Below, one piece after another: positions 1 through 6,002 of a stretch of DNA of 6,192 nt. Below the pieces are notes generated by a model. The model saw nothing but the letters and a program-made list of their open reading frames with translations. It ran no database searches and was not told the DNA's origin. The first letter of the stretch is position 1, and every line of letters starts with the position of its first letter. Source of the DNA: Treponema sp. (GTDB lineage: Bacteria > Spirochaetota > Spirochaetia > Treponematales > Treponemataceae). The stretch lies in assembly GCA_024691265.1 (NCBI GenBank), contig JAILNT010000227.1:1-6192 (forward strand), in the 5' to 3' direction. The translations under genes were made by a program, and so were the position numbers.

Positions 1-2
1 CA

Positions 3-398
3 ACGCTATATGAAGATGTTGGCGAATGGGGTATTTATGTATCTTGTGACAGGGAAAATGTTGCAACTGTTTTAACTGAATTAGATAGAGAACTCAAGTT
101 CTTGAAAGATAACCCTCCTGATAAAAATGAATTGGAGGCAGCTCAAGAGCATCTATGTGGTGAAGAAATTATAGGAGACGCCGATATGGAATCTCATATA
201 AAAAGGCTTAACCGTAATGCTGTTTTTTCAATGAAGCAAGCTAGTATAGATGAAATATTGGCTAGTATTCGTTCTGTATCTGTTGAGCAATTAAAAGTTC
301 TTATTGACAAGTTGATAATTGATACTGATAGAACTATTGTTGTTTACGGACCTAAAATTCCTCATAGACTCTGCGATTTTAAAAAGTTGCATTTATAG
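3..398 (+). CDS. M16-family zinc peptidase (insulinase/processing peptidase type), C-terminal part only
   Basis: This is the last 131 residues of a protein that begins upstream of the window; the frame is open from base 3 to the TAG at 396-398. The sequence begins TLYEDVGEWGIYVSCD and continues through a helical part with AAQEHLCGEEIIGDADMES and IKRLNRN, then SIDEILASIRSVSVEQLK, then a strand ending TIVVYGP. That order (LYED.G...IY strand, a helix with KEHL.GE, the E-R-N region, the I..V....L helix, a closing V.YGP strand) is typical of the C-terminal domain of M16 peptidases and their inactive partners. The catalytic HxxEH motif of the family sits in the N-terminal half and is not visible, so activity cannot be judged. 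The TTG at 102 is an internal leucine codon, not a start. The dut ATG lies 42 bases downstream, so cotranscription is plausible. Family call is fairly sure; exact substrate is unknown. Confidence 0.82.
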   Translation, partial: TLYEDVGEWGIYVSCDRENVATVLTELDRELKFLKDNPPDKNELEAAQEHLCGEEIIGDADMESHIKRLNRNAVFSMKQASIDEILASIRSVSVEQLKVLIDKLIIDTDRTIVVYGPKIPHRLCDFKKLHL

Positions 399-428
399 CT
401 ATCTGTAGACCGTCTGCATAATATGTTT

Positions 429-434
429 TATAAT
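429..434 (+). promoter_or_regulatory. Possible -10 element (TATAAT) just upstream of dut
   Basis: A perfect TATAAT lies 6 bases before the ATG at 441, which would place transcription start at or next to that ATG. No convincing -35 box is seen: the hexamer 17 bases upstream (406-411) is TGTAGA. Such hexamers arise readily in AT-rich DNA, so this is only a candidate. It matters because neither possible dut start has a Shine-Dalgarno sequence. Confidence 0.25.
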
Positions 435-440
435 GACAAC

Positions 441-887
441 ATGAGTATTGTTGTAAAATGTATTTGTGCAGATGGTGCTAAAATGCCGGCTTATCAGACT
501 GCTGGAAGTGCTGGTGCTGATGTTTGTGCTAGAGTTGATAAAGATATTGTAATTCATCATGGGGAGCATGTTCTTGTCCCTACAGGTTTAAGTTTTGAAA
601 TTCCTTTCGGTTATGAAATTCAGGTACGCCCTAGAAGTGGTCTTGCTGCAAAATTTGGTGTAACTGTGCTTAATGCTCCTGGTACAATAGATAGTGATTA
701 TCGCGGAGAAGTTAAAGTGATTCTTATAAATCATGGAAAAGATGATTTTGTAATTCATGATGGGGATAGAATTGCTCAACTTGTTATTGCTAGTGTTGTG
801 CAAGCTTCTTTTGTATCTGTAGATTCTATTTCTGATACGGAAAGGGGTGTAGGTGGTTTTGGTTCTACTGGTGGCATAAAGCAATAA
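441..887 (+). CDS. dut: dUTP diphosphatase (dUTPase), trimeric all-beta type
   Basis: The enzyme hydrolyses dUTP to dUMP and pyrophosphate in the cytoplasm, keeping uracil out of DNA and supplying dUMP for dTMP synthesis. All five family motifs are present in the 148-residue protein counted from the ATG at 441: motif 1 AGSAGADVCA (21-30), motif 2 PRSGLA (64-69), motif 3 NAPGTIDSDYRGE (78-90) with the predicted catalytic Asp84 and the sugar-stacking Tyr87, motif 4 GDRIAQLV (108-115), and the glycine-rich motif 5 RGVGGFGSTG (135-144) with the uracil-covering Phe140. Length matches the homotrimeric family, and no active-site residue is missing. An in-frame ATG at 423 would add MFYNDN; I prefer 441 because the first beta strand of the family starts just after it. 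Neither start has a Shine-Dalgarno sequence. The lptF ATG follows 21 bases after the stop. Confidence 0.96.
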   Translation: MSIVVKCICADGAKMPAYQTAGSAGADVCARVDKDIVIHHGEHVLVPTGLSFEIPFGYEIQVRPRSGLAAKFGVTVLNAPGTIDSDYRGEVKVILINHGKDDFVIHDGDRIAQLVIASVVQASFVSVDSISDTERGVGGFGSTGGIKQ

Positions 888-908
888 TATTTGTTTATAG
901 TTTATCAG

Positions 909-2033
909 ATGAATAAAAGTAAAATATCTTCAAATGTTCTTGTAAAATATCTGGTAAAAGAATTATTCCTTTACTTTTTTATATCCTTTTTGTTCTTCTT
1001 TATGATTTTTTTCGTTAATCAGATTTTATTGATGGCGGAAACTATTCTAAAGCAAAAAGTTCCAGTTAGAGATGTTGTAAGGTTGATTTGGTATTCTTTA
1101 CCAGGTATTATTGCACAATCTGCTCCGTTTGCCACTCTTGTTGGCTTTCTTATGTGTTTTGGACGGCTTGTAAGTGATAATGAAATTCTTATATTAAGGG
1201 CTTCTGGCTTACGTTATGGTATTATCATGGTACCTGTTATTGTTTTAGGGCTTGTAATATCGGTATTGTCTTTTTTTGTAAATGATTATCTTCTTCCAGT
1301 TGGTACTCTTAAATTTAATCATCTTAGAAGGGAGATAATCCGTACTAATCCAGCTGTTGAGCTTGAATCTAATTCTATAAAGCGAACAAATGAGTCTACT
1401 CTTGTAATTGGTAATGCTGATAAAGAGCATGTTTCTGATTTAGTTATATTCGATACAGATGGCGATGGTTCTCAACGTATTATTGTGGCAGGAGATTCTA
1501 ATGTTAATAAGGAACTCCCTTCTGGAATATTAATGCAGCTTAATATGTCTGACGCATCTGTTTTGTTGTTCGATAAAAAGAGTCGAGAAGATTTTGATTC
1601 TTTGGCAGCAAAACAGATTCAGCTGAATATATTTTCATCTGCTTTTGTTGATGATAACAGAGTCTTACCAAGAGAAATGACTTCGTATGACCTTTATAAA
1701 AAGATTGAGGAGATGAAGAAAAATCCTAATACAAAGGCTAAGGTTCTTAATAATTATAATCTTGAATACAATAAGAAATTTTCTATACCTTTTGCTTCAT
1801 TATTTTTTGCTATATTGGCTTTACCGCTTGCTCTTATATTTGGAAAGCGAGATGGTCAGACGATTGGTCTTATAATAGGTCTTATAATTTCTGTCTTGTA
1901 TTGGGCTATGACTATTTTAGGACAGATTTTTGGTATTCGTATTGGATTTGATGGCTTTTGGGCTATGTGGCTTCCTAATATTATTATTGGTGCTGCTGGC
2001 ATTATTTTATATTTTTTGCTGGTACGAAAATGA
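909..2033 (+). CDS. lptF: LptF/LptG-family (YjgP/YjgQ) permease, first of the pair
   Basis: This is an inner-membrane permease of the LPS-export ABC transporter type, which in LPS-bearing bacteria pairs with its sister and the ATPase LptB to lift lipid out of the inner membrane. The 374-residue protein has the family layout: three hydrophobic segments (about 16-38, 64-85, 104-124), a soluble periplasmic region expected to be a beta-jellyroll (about 140-285), then three more (about 292-312, 318-338, 350-371). The cytoplasmic loop SDNEILILRASG (89-100) matches the coupling helix that contacts LptB, with its conserved glutamate at 92. LPLALIFGKRDGQTIGLIIG and WLPNIIIGAAGI in the C-terminal half are also typical. 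A TTG at 891 would lengthen it by six residues; the ATG at 909 is preferred although no Shine-Dalgarno precedes it. Family membership is firm; the F rather than G label rests mainly on gene order. LptA, LptB and LptC are not in the window. Confidence 0.9.
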   Translation: MNKSKISSNVLVKYLVKELFLYFFISFLFFFMIFFVNQILLMAETILKQKVPVRDVVRLIWYSLPGIIAQSAPFATLVGFLMCFGRLVSDNEILILRASGLRYGIIMVPVIVLGLVISVLSFFVNDYLLPVGTLKFNHLRREIIRTNPAVELESNSIKRTNESTLVIGNADKEHVSDLVIFDTDGDGSQRIIVAGDSNVNKELPSGILMQLNMSDASVLLFDKKSREDFDSLAAKQIQLNIFSSAFVDDNRVLPREMTSYDLYKKIEEMKKNPNTKAKVLNNYNLEYNKKFSIPFASLFFAILALPLALIFGKRDGQTIGLIIGLIISVLYWAMTILGQIFGIRIGFDGFWAMWLPNIIIGAAGIILYFLLVRK

Positions 2034-3100
2034 AGCTTGTATTTTATCTTTATCGCAGATTTTTTGGAATATTTATTGGTGCTCTCGCTTTTTTTTGTCT
2101 TATATTGAATATTGCTGATTTACTTATGAATTTGTGGAAATACATATCTGTTTCTGCTTCTCTTTCTGATGTTGGTAAAATTGCATGTTTTTATGTTCCG
2201 AAAACGGTTTCGTATTCTGTTCCTATTGCAGTGTTATTTGCAACAGCTTATACGCTAAGTGATTTGTATGCAAAAAATGAGCTTACTGCAATATTTGCAT
2301 GTGGTGTTTCTCTGCTTAGATTTACAATGCCTTTGCTTGTTTTTTCAATTTTAATGAGTGTAGCTTTGTTTTTTTTTGAAGACAGACTAGTTGTTTCAAC
2401 TTATGCAAAGAAGCAAAGTTTGCAAAAAATTGTTTTGAAGCAGGAAGAAACAAAGAATAATGACAAGATTGTAATTATGAGTGACGCCGGTAAAATTATT
2501 TATAAAGCAGATTTTTATGATGATGAGTTGAGACGTCTTTCAGATGTTTATATTGTTGTTAGAAATGATAATAAAGAATTAGATTCTATATTCAGGGCGG
2601 ATTTTGCAGAATGGAATGGTTCTTTTTGGGAACTTTCTGGTGCAAGTCAATATAAGATGACAGATGGAGAGATTTCTTTAGTCAGTATTGATAAAGAACT
2701 TGAGAAGTCTTTTTCAGAGATTCCTGAAACTTTCCGCAAAAATACTATTTCTGTTGATGAAGTTACAACGGAGGAGGCTAGAGAGTATATTGAGCATCTT
2801 TTAAAAGCCGGGCTTCCTGCTTCTGAAGCTCAATCTATTTATTATAAAAAATACTCATTTCCCTTTGTTGTTTTTATTGTTGTTTTTGTTGCTATTGGTC
2901 TTTCTGGTAAAACTCAGAAGAATGTTTTACTTGTGAGCTTAGGTTTAAGTATTAGTGCTGTAGTATTGTTTTATGTTGTTCAAATGGTTACAATGCTTAT
3001 GGCTAAGTTCGGTGCAATTCCTCCTATGACGGGAGCCTGGTTTCCTGTTATACTGTTTATTATTATAAGTATAATATTATTGCAATTTGCCCGTACTTGA
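2030..3100 (+). CDS. lptG: LptF/LptG-family permease, second of the pair
   Basis: This is the partner permease of the preceding gene, 356 residues with the same architecture: membrane segments at about 10-33, 56-78 and 95-115, a periplasmic domain at about 120-268, and segments at about 274-292, 297-320 and 334-353. The coupling-helix region LYAKNELTAIFACG carries the conserved glutamate at 84. FPFVVFIVVFVAIGLSGKTQ and the later Pro-rich loop IPPMTGAWFP are typical of the LptG side of the family. Its ATG overlaps the TGA of the upstream gene (ATGA at 2030-2033), and no clear Shine-Dalgarno is seen, so translation is probably coupled, which would suit a 1:1 heterodimer. A run of nine T at 2369-2377 encodes Phe114-Phe116 and leaves the frame intact. 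Family is firm; the G label is by order and similarity. Cargo is unproven in this lineage. Confidence 0.9.
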   Translation: MKLVFYLYRRFFGIFIGALAFFCLILNIADLLMNLWKYISVSASLSDVGKIACFYVPKTVSYSVPIAVLFATAYTLSDLYAKNELTAIFACGVSLLRFTMPLLVFSILMSVALFFFEDRLVVSTYAKKQSLQKIVLKQEETKNNDKIVIMSDAGKIIYKADFYDDELRRLSDVYIVVRNDNKELDSIFRADFAEWNGSFWELSGASQYKMTDGEISLVSIDKELEKSFSEIPETFRKNTISVDEVTTEEAREYIEHLLKAGLPASEAQSIYYKKYSFPFVVFIVVFVAIGLSGKTQKNVLLVSLGLSISAVVLFYVVQMVTMLMAKFGAIPPMTGAWFPVILFIIISIILLQFART

Positions 3101-3121
3101 TTTTATATTTTATTTTTTATT

Positions 3122-3125
3122 GAGG
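3122..3125 (+). promoter_or_regulatory. Ribosome binding site of tgt (GAGG)
   Basis: GAGG lies four bases before the ATG at 3130 and is the only purine-rich stretch in the very AT-rich 29-base gap after lptG. It supports this start and independent translation initiation for tgt, in contrast to the coupled start of lptG. The spacing is slightly short. Confidence 0.6.
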
Positions 3126-3129
3126 TTTT

Positions 3130-4269
3130 ATGGATTCTCCTTTTTTTACACAGTTGCATGATGATACTACTAGTAGTGCTCGTACTGGTGTGCTGCATTT
3201 ACCTCACGGAGATGTACAAACTCCTGTATTCATGCCTGTAGGAACTAATGCTACTGTTAAAGCAATTACAAAAGATGACCTTGAAGAAATCGGTTTTCAG
3301 ATTATTTTGGCAAATACTTATCATATGTATTTGAGACCTGGTAGTGATTTGGTAGAAGAAGCCGGTGGACTTCATGGTTTTAGTGGCTGGAAGAGAAATT
3401 TCCTTACTGATTCAGGTGGCTTCCAGGTATTTTCTCTTTCTAAGCTCAGAAATATTTCTGATAAGGGTGTTTTATTTCAAAGTCATATAGACGGTTCAAG
3501 ACATCTTTTTACCCCAGAAAGTGTTGTTGATGTACAGACTCAGTTCAACAGTGATATTCAGATGCAGCTTGATGTTTGTACTGGCTGGGGAACATCTAAG
3601 GAAGAATCTGTAAAGGCTTTGAATACTACTACTGCTTGGGCAAAAAGAGCTCTTGCAGAATGGAAGAAGAAGAGAGATGAGGGATACAAGGGTACTCTGT
3701 TCCCTATAGTTCAGGGCAATTTCTTTAAGGATTTAAGAGATAAAAGTGCTGAATTTGTAGCATCTCTTGATACTCCAGGTCTTGCAATCGGAGGTCTTTC
3801 TGTTGGAGAACCTGCAGATGTTTATATGGAACTCCTTGAATATACTGCAAAAGTTTTGCCTCGTGATAAACCGAAATATGTAATGGGTATTGGTACTCCT
3901 GATTATATTTTGGAAGCCGTAAGTAATGGTGTAGATATGTTCGATTGTGTATTGCCTACACGTAATGCTAGAAACGGTTCTTACTTTACTCGTGATGGTT
4001 TCCTTTCTATAAAGCAGGAAAGGTTTATGCATGACTTTGGTCCAATTGATAAAGAATGCCATTGTAAGGTTTGTCAAAATTATACACGTGCTTATTTAAG
4101 GCATTTGTATAAAGACCAGGAAATCTTGAGTGCGATGTTGGCTTCTTACCACAATCTTTACTTCTTAAATAACATGATGAAAGAAGTTCGTCTTGCAATT
4201 CAGGAAGACAGGTTTGCTTCTTATAAAGATGCATTCTTAAAGAGATTCAAGGCAGGAAATATTCAATAG
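3130..4269 (+). CDS. tgt: Queuine/preQ1 tRNA-ribosyltransferase (tRNA-guanine transglycosylase)
   Basis: Tgt swaps guanine-34 in the anticodon of Asp, Asn, His and Tyr tRNAs for preQ1 (bacterial enzymes) or queuine, the entry step of queuosine modification. The 379 residues match the family's usual length and form a TIM barrel with a zinc subdomain. Visible key residues are Asp94 in TDSGGFQVF and Asp272 in FDCVLPTRNAR, equivalent to the two catalytic aspartates of the Zymomonas enzyme; the base-pocket segment GGLSVGEP (221-228); and the zinc ligands Cys310, Cys312, Cys315 (CHCKVC) and His341. One oddity: the usual DECxPxPA pocket segment reads DVCTGWGT (148-155). The first Asp is kept, but the following Glu is Val. 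Because the catalytic and zinc residues are intact, I expect an active enzyme. No preQ1 synthesis gene is in the window, so preQ1 versus salvaged queuine as substrate cannot be decided here. Confidence 0.96.
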   Translation: MDSPFFTQLHDDTTSSARTGVLHLPHGDVQTPVFMPVGTNATVKAITKDDLEEIGFQIILANTYHMYLRPGSDLVEEAGGLHGFSGWKRNFLTDSGGFQVFSLSKLRNISDKGVLFQSHIDGSRHLFTPESVVDVQTQFNSDIQMQLDVCTGWGTSKEESVKALNTTTAWAKRALAEWKKKRDEGYKGTLFPIVQGNFFKDLRDKSAEFVASLDTPGLAIGGLSVGEPADVYMELLEYTAKVLPRDKPKYVMGIGTPDYILEAVSNGVDMFDCVLPTRNARNGSYFTRDGFLSIKQERFMHDFGPIDKECHCKVCQNYTRAYLRHLYKDQEILSAMLASYHNLYFLNNMMKEVRLAIQEDRFASYKDAFLKRFKAGNIQ

Positions 4270-4291
4270 CATATAAGCTTTACTTGAAAAC

Positions 4292-4295
4292 AGGA
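4292..4295 (+). promoter_or_regulatory. Ribosome binding site of the HEAT-repeat gene (AGGA)
   Basis: AGGA, preceded by AAAAC, sits five bases before the ATG at 4301 and fixes the start that gives a complete signal peptide. The 31-base gap after tgt contains no hairpin or convincing promoter, so read-through from tgt is likely. Confidence 0.6.
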
Positions 4296-4300
4296 TAATT

Positions 4301-5956
4301 ATGATAAAAACAAAGGTGCTTGCATTATTTTTAATTTCTACATCGATAGCTTTGTCTTATGCAGAGGAAAAGACTTCTGAAGAATTATCTATTCCTGATG
4401 CAACAGCAACTCAGGGACAGACTTCTAAGCTTCAATCTGAACAGCAAGTGCAATCAGAACAAACTCAGTCATCAGCAGACACTTCTTCAACGGAGTCAAC
4501 TGATTTAGAAGTCGTTGATATTACTTTGAATGATGAATCTGGAGATGATGATGCTCCAAAAACTTATGGAGGAGTTGCTGTTGTTCCTGCTGCTAAAAGA
4601 CCAAAGAAACCTACTAGCGAAGAGATTGCCGAGGCTGAAAAGACTCAGAATAGTAAGTCTGAGAATTATGAGCAGAAAATGCATGATACTTTCAAATTTG
4701 GTATCGATAGCGAAATAAGTGAATCAATAGATTCTCTTTTGAAAAATAAAGATAAGCGTTTTGTTGATGATATTTATGACCTTTTTCAAGTTTCTGAAAG
4801 TAGCTCTGTGAAAGAAACTATATTGAAATATTTCACAGAGCTAAAAGATCCTTGTCTCGAAGATTATGCTGTTGAAATTGCTAATGATCCCTATGATATG
4901 AAGAATAGTACTGTTTCTTTAGTACTGAAATATCTTGGTGCTGTTGAATGCAAGGCTGCAGCTCCTGCTGTTGTTGCTATTCTTGAAAGCGAAAATGAGT
5001 CTTATTTCGATGATGCCCTTACAGCTTTAGGTTCTATAGGTGGAGATAAGGAAGCTGTATTCCTTGCTGAATATCTTGATAGAGATGATTTATCTAACCA
5101 CCAGAAGCAGGAGCTTATGAAAGTTCTTGGTAAGCTTAAAGCGGTTGCGACTTGGGATAAGCTTCGTGATGTTGTTGAAAATGAAGATGAAAATAGTTAT
5201 GTCCGTATGTATGCAGCAGAAGCTATTGGTGCCATGGAAAAAACTGAATCTATAGATGTGCTCATTCAGCAATTTCAAGATACATCAGACCCTAATCTTC
5301 GTGTTTATATTGTAAAGGGACTTTCATATTTTTCTACAACTGAAGTGCAAAATGTACTTGTCCAGGCTGTTCGTGATGATTACTACAAGGTTCGTCTTGA
5401 AGCTATTGAAGCTGTTAAAAAGCAAAAGATAACAAGTGCAGTACCTTATCTTATTTATAGAGCAAAAAATGATAAAGAAAGTGCTGTAAAATATGCAACA
5501 TATCCTGTTATAGCTATGCTCAATACGTCAGAAGGAAATGAATATCTTGTATCACTTATTACAGATAAAAAATCAAGTGACACAGTAAAATCTAAAGTTG
5601 CAGCCTGTCTTCTTGAAGAAAATAATGCAGGAACATCTGAAATAATAGAACTTGCTCGCGATACTTTGAAGAATGATGTTCATAAAAATCTTCGTTATGC
5701 TTTAGGTAAAGAATTTGCAAAGTATGAGAAGAGCGACTTTGCTTCTATTTGTGAAGAGTATTTATCAAGTTCAGACGTATCTACTCAAGGTACTGGTCTT
5801 GATATATATGCAAAAGGTCGTTATTCTTCTTGCAAAGATGCAGTCCAGAAAATTGCTGATATGCGTGATAAAAAGGGAAACCCAAAAGGTAATGCCAAAA
5901 AGGCAATGCGTATCCTCGGCTTAACTTGGGACGAAGAAAGCAAGACTGCTAAATAA
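4301..5956 (+). CDS. Exported HEAT-repeat protein of unknown function
   Basis: The 551-residue protein starts with a Sec signal peptide: a basic start (MIKTK), a hydrophobic core (about 6-18), and a likely signal peptidase I site after Ala21 in SYA-EE. There is no lipobox cysteine, so it should be a soluble periplasmic protein rather than a lipoprotein. Residues 22-125 are a low-complexity, probably disordered region rich in Glu, Ser, Gln and Thr (QSEQ occurs twice near 45-55), with an acidic patch ESGDDD (79-84) and a basic patch AAKRPKKPT (97-105). From about 135 to 540 there is an alpha-helical solenoid of about ten HEAT/PBS-lyase-like repeats of 30-35 residues; the clearest is YVRMYAAEAIGAMEKTESID (300-319), with others at 331-360 and 361-391. 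Such solenoids usually bind proteins. It has five cysteines (185, 217, 436, 484, 511) and no enzymatic motif that I recognise. It follows tgt by 31 bases, probably in the same transcript, but a link to tRNA modification is not suggested by its location. A perfect inverted repeat lies within the gene. Confidence 0.88.
   Translation: MIKTKVLALFLISTSIALSYAEEKTSEELSIPDATATQGQTSKLQSEQQVQSEQTQSSADTSSTESTDLEVVDITLNDESGDDDAPKTYGGVAVVPAAKRPKKPTSEEIAEAEKTQNSKSENYEQKMHDTFKFGIDSEISESIDSLLKNKDKRFVDDIYDLFQVSESSSVKETILKYFTELKDPCLEDYAVEIANDPYDMKNSTVSLVLKYLGAVECKAAAPAVVAILESENESYFDDALTALGSIGGDKEAVFLAEYLDRDDLSNHQKQELMKVLGKLKAVATWDKLRDVVENEDENSYVRMYAAEAIGAMEKTESIDVLIQQFQDTSDPNLRVYIVKGLSYFSTTEVQNVLVQAVRDDYYKVRLEAIEAVKKQKITSAVPYLIYRAKNDKESAVKYATYPVIAMLNTSEGNEYLVSLITDKKSSDTVKSKVAACLLEENNAGTSEIIELARDTLKNDVHKNLRYALGKEFAKYEKSDFASICEEYLSSSDVSTQGTGLDIYAKGRYSSCKDAVQKIADMRDKKGNPKGNAKKAMRILGLTWDEESKTAK
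4801..4843. repeat. Perfect 13-bp inverted repeat inside the HEAT-repeat gene
   Basis: TAGCTCTGTGAAA at 4801-4813 is the exact reverse complement of TTTCACAGAGCTA at 4831-4843, with a 17-base loop. In mRNA this would be a stable stem within codons 167-182 (SSSVK, a helix, then YFTELK). No T-run follows on either strand, so it does not look like an intrinsic terminator. It may be chance, or a pause, processing or protein-binding site. Confidence 0.7.
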
Positions 5957-5961
5957 AATAA

Positions 5962-5993
5962 AACCGCTGGCATTGTGAAAGTGTGCAGCGGTT
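5962..5993 (-). terminator. Intrinsic terminator of the minus-strand phosphatase gene, between convergent genes
   Basis: AACCGCTG (5962-5969) pairs with CAGCGGTT (5986-5993) around a 16-base interior that can add a few pairs with a bulge. Read on the - strand, the hairpin lies 9 bases after the phosphatase stop codon and is followed by a T-rich tract (TTTTATTTTATTT, 5961 down to about 5949), as expected of a Rho-independent terminator. On the + strand it is followed by TTAAAAGTTAG instead of a T-run, so its strength for the + operon is doubtful, although a hairpin between converging genes may act in both directions. Confidence 0.68.
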
Positions 5994-6002
5994 AAAAGTT
6001 AG

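Noticed and set aside
102..398. A separate small 98-residue gene starting at TTG 102
   Set aside because: The same frame is open to the left edge and the upstream codons (TLYEDVGEWGIY) belong to the M16 fold, so the TTG is internal.
402..420. Near-palindrome TGTAGAC/GTCTGCA between the peptidase gene and dut as a terminator or operator
   Set aside because: The arms are almost adjacent, leaving no workable loop, and no T-run follows.
1930..2118. A 62-residue + frame spanning the junction of the two permease genes
   Set aside because: It overlaps conserved membrane segments of both genes in another frame and has no ribosome binding site or recognisable features.
2369..2377. Run of nine T in the second permease gene, with shorter runs at 1271-1277, 2089-2096 and 3141-3147, as possible phase-variation tracts
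   Set aside because: All keep their reading frames and encode Phe-rich stretches, mostly in membrane segments of an AT-rich genome; these are housekeeping-type genes and there is no broken allele to suggest switching.
3070..3075. TATAAT in the last codons of the second permease gene as a promoter for tgt
   Set aside because: No -35-like hexamer at 16-18 bases upstream, and the sequence is explained by Ile-rich codons of the last membrane segment.
3166..3177. Perfect 12-bp palindrome ACTACTAGTAGT early in tgt
   Set aside because: It has no loop, so it is a poor RNA stem. It lies in the variable N-terminal part of Tgt (Thr-Thr-Ser-Ser codons) and a 12-bp palindrome can arise by chance; it could only matter as a DNA-binding site, and nothing else supports that.
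3733..4234. Open frames on the minus strand inside tgt (114 and 69 residues)
   Set aside because: They lie wholly within a well-conserved gene, show no recognisable domain, and are explained as antisense shadows of its codon bias.
4272..4277. TATAAG between tgt and the HEAT gene as a -10 box
   Set aside because: The nearest -35-like hexamer (TTCAAG, 4246-4251) is 20 bases away, too far for a normal promoter; the short gap suggests cotranscription with tgt.
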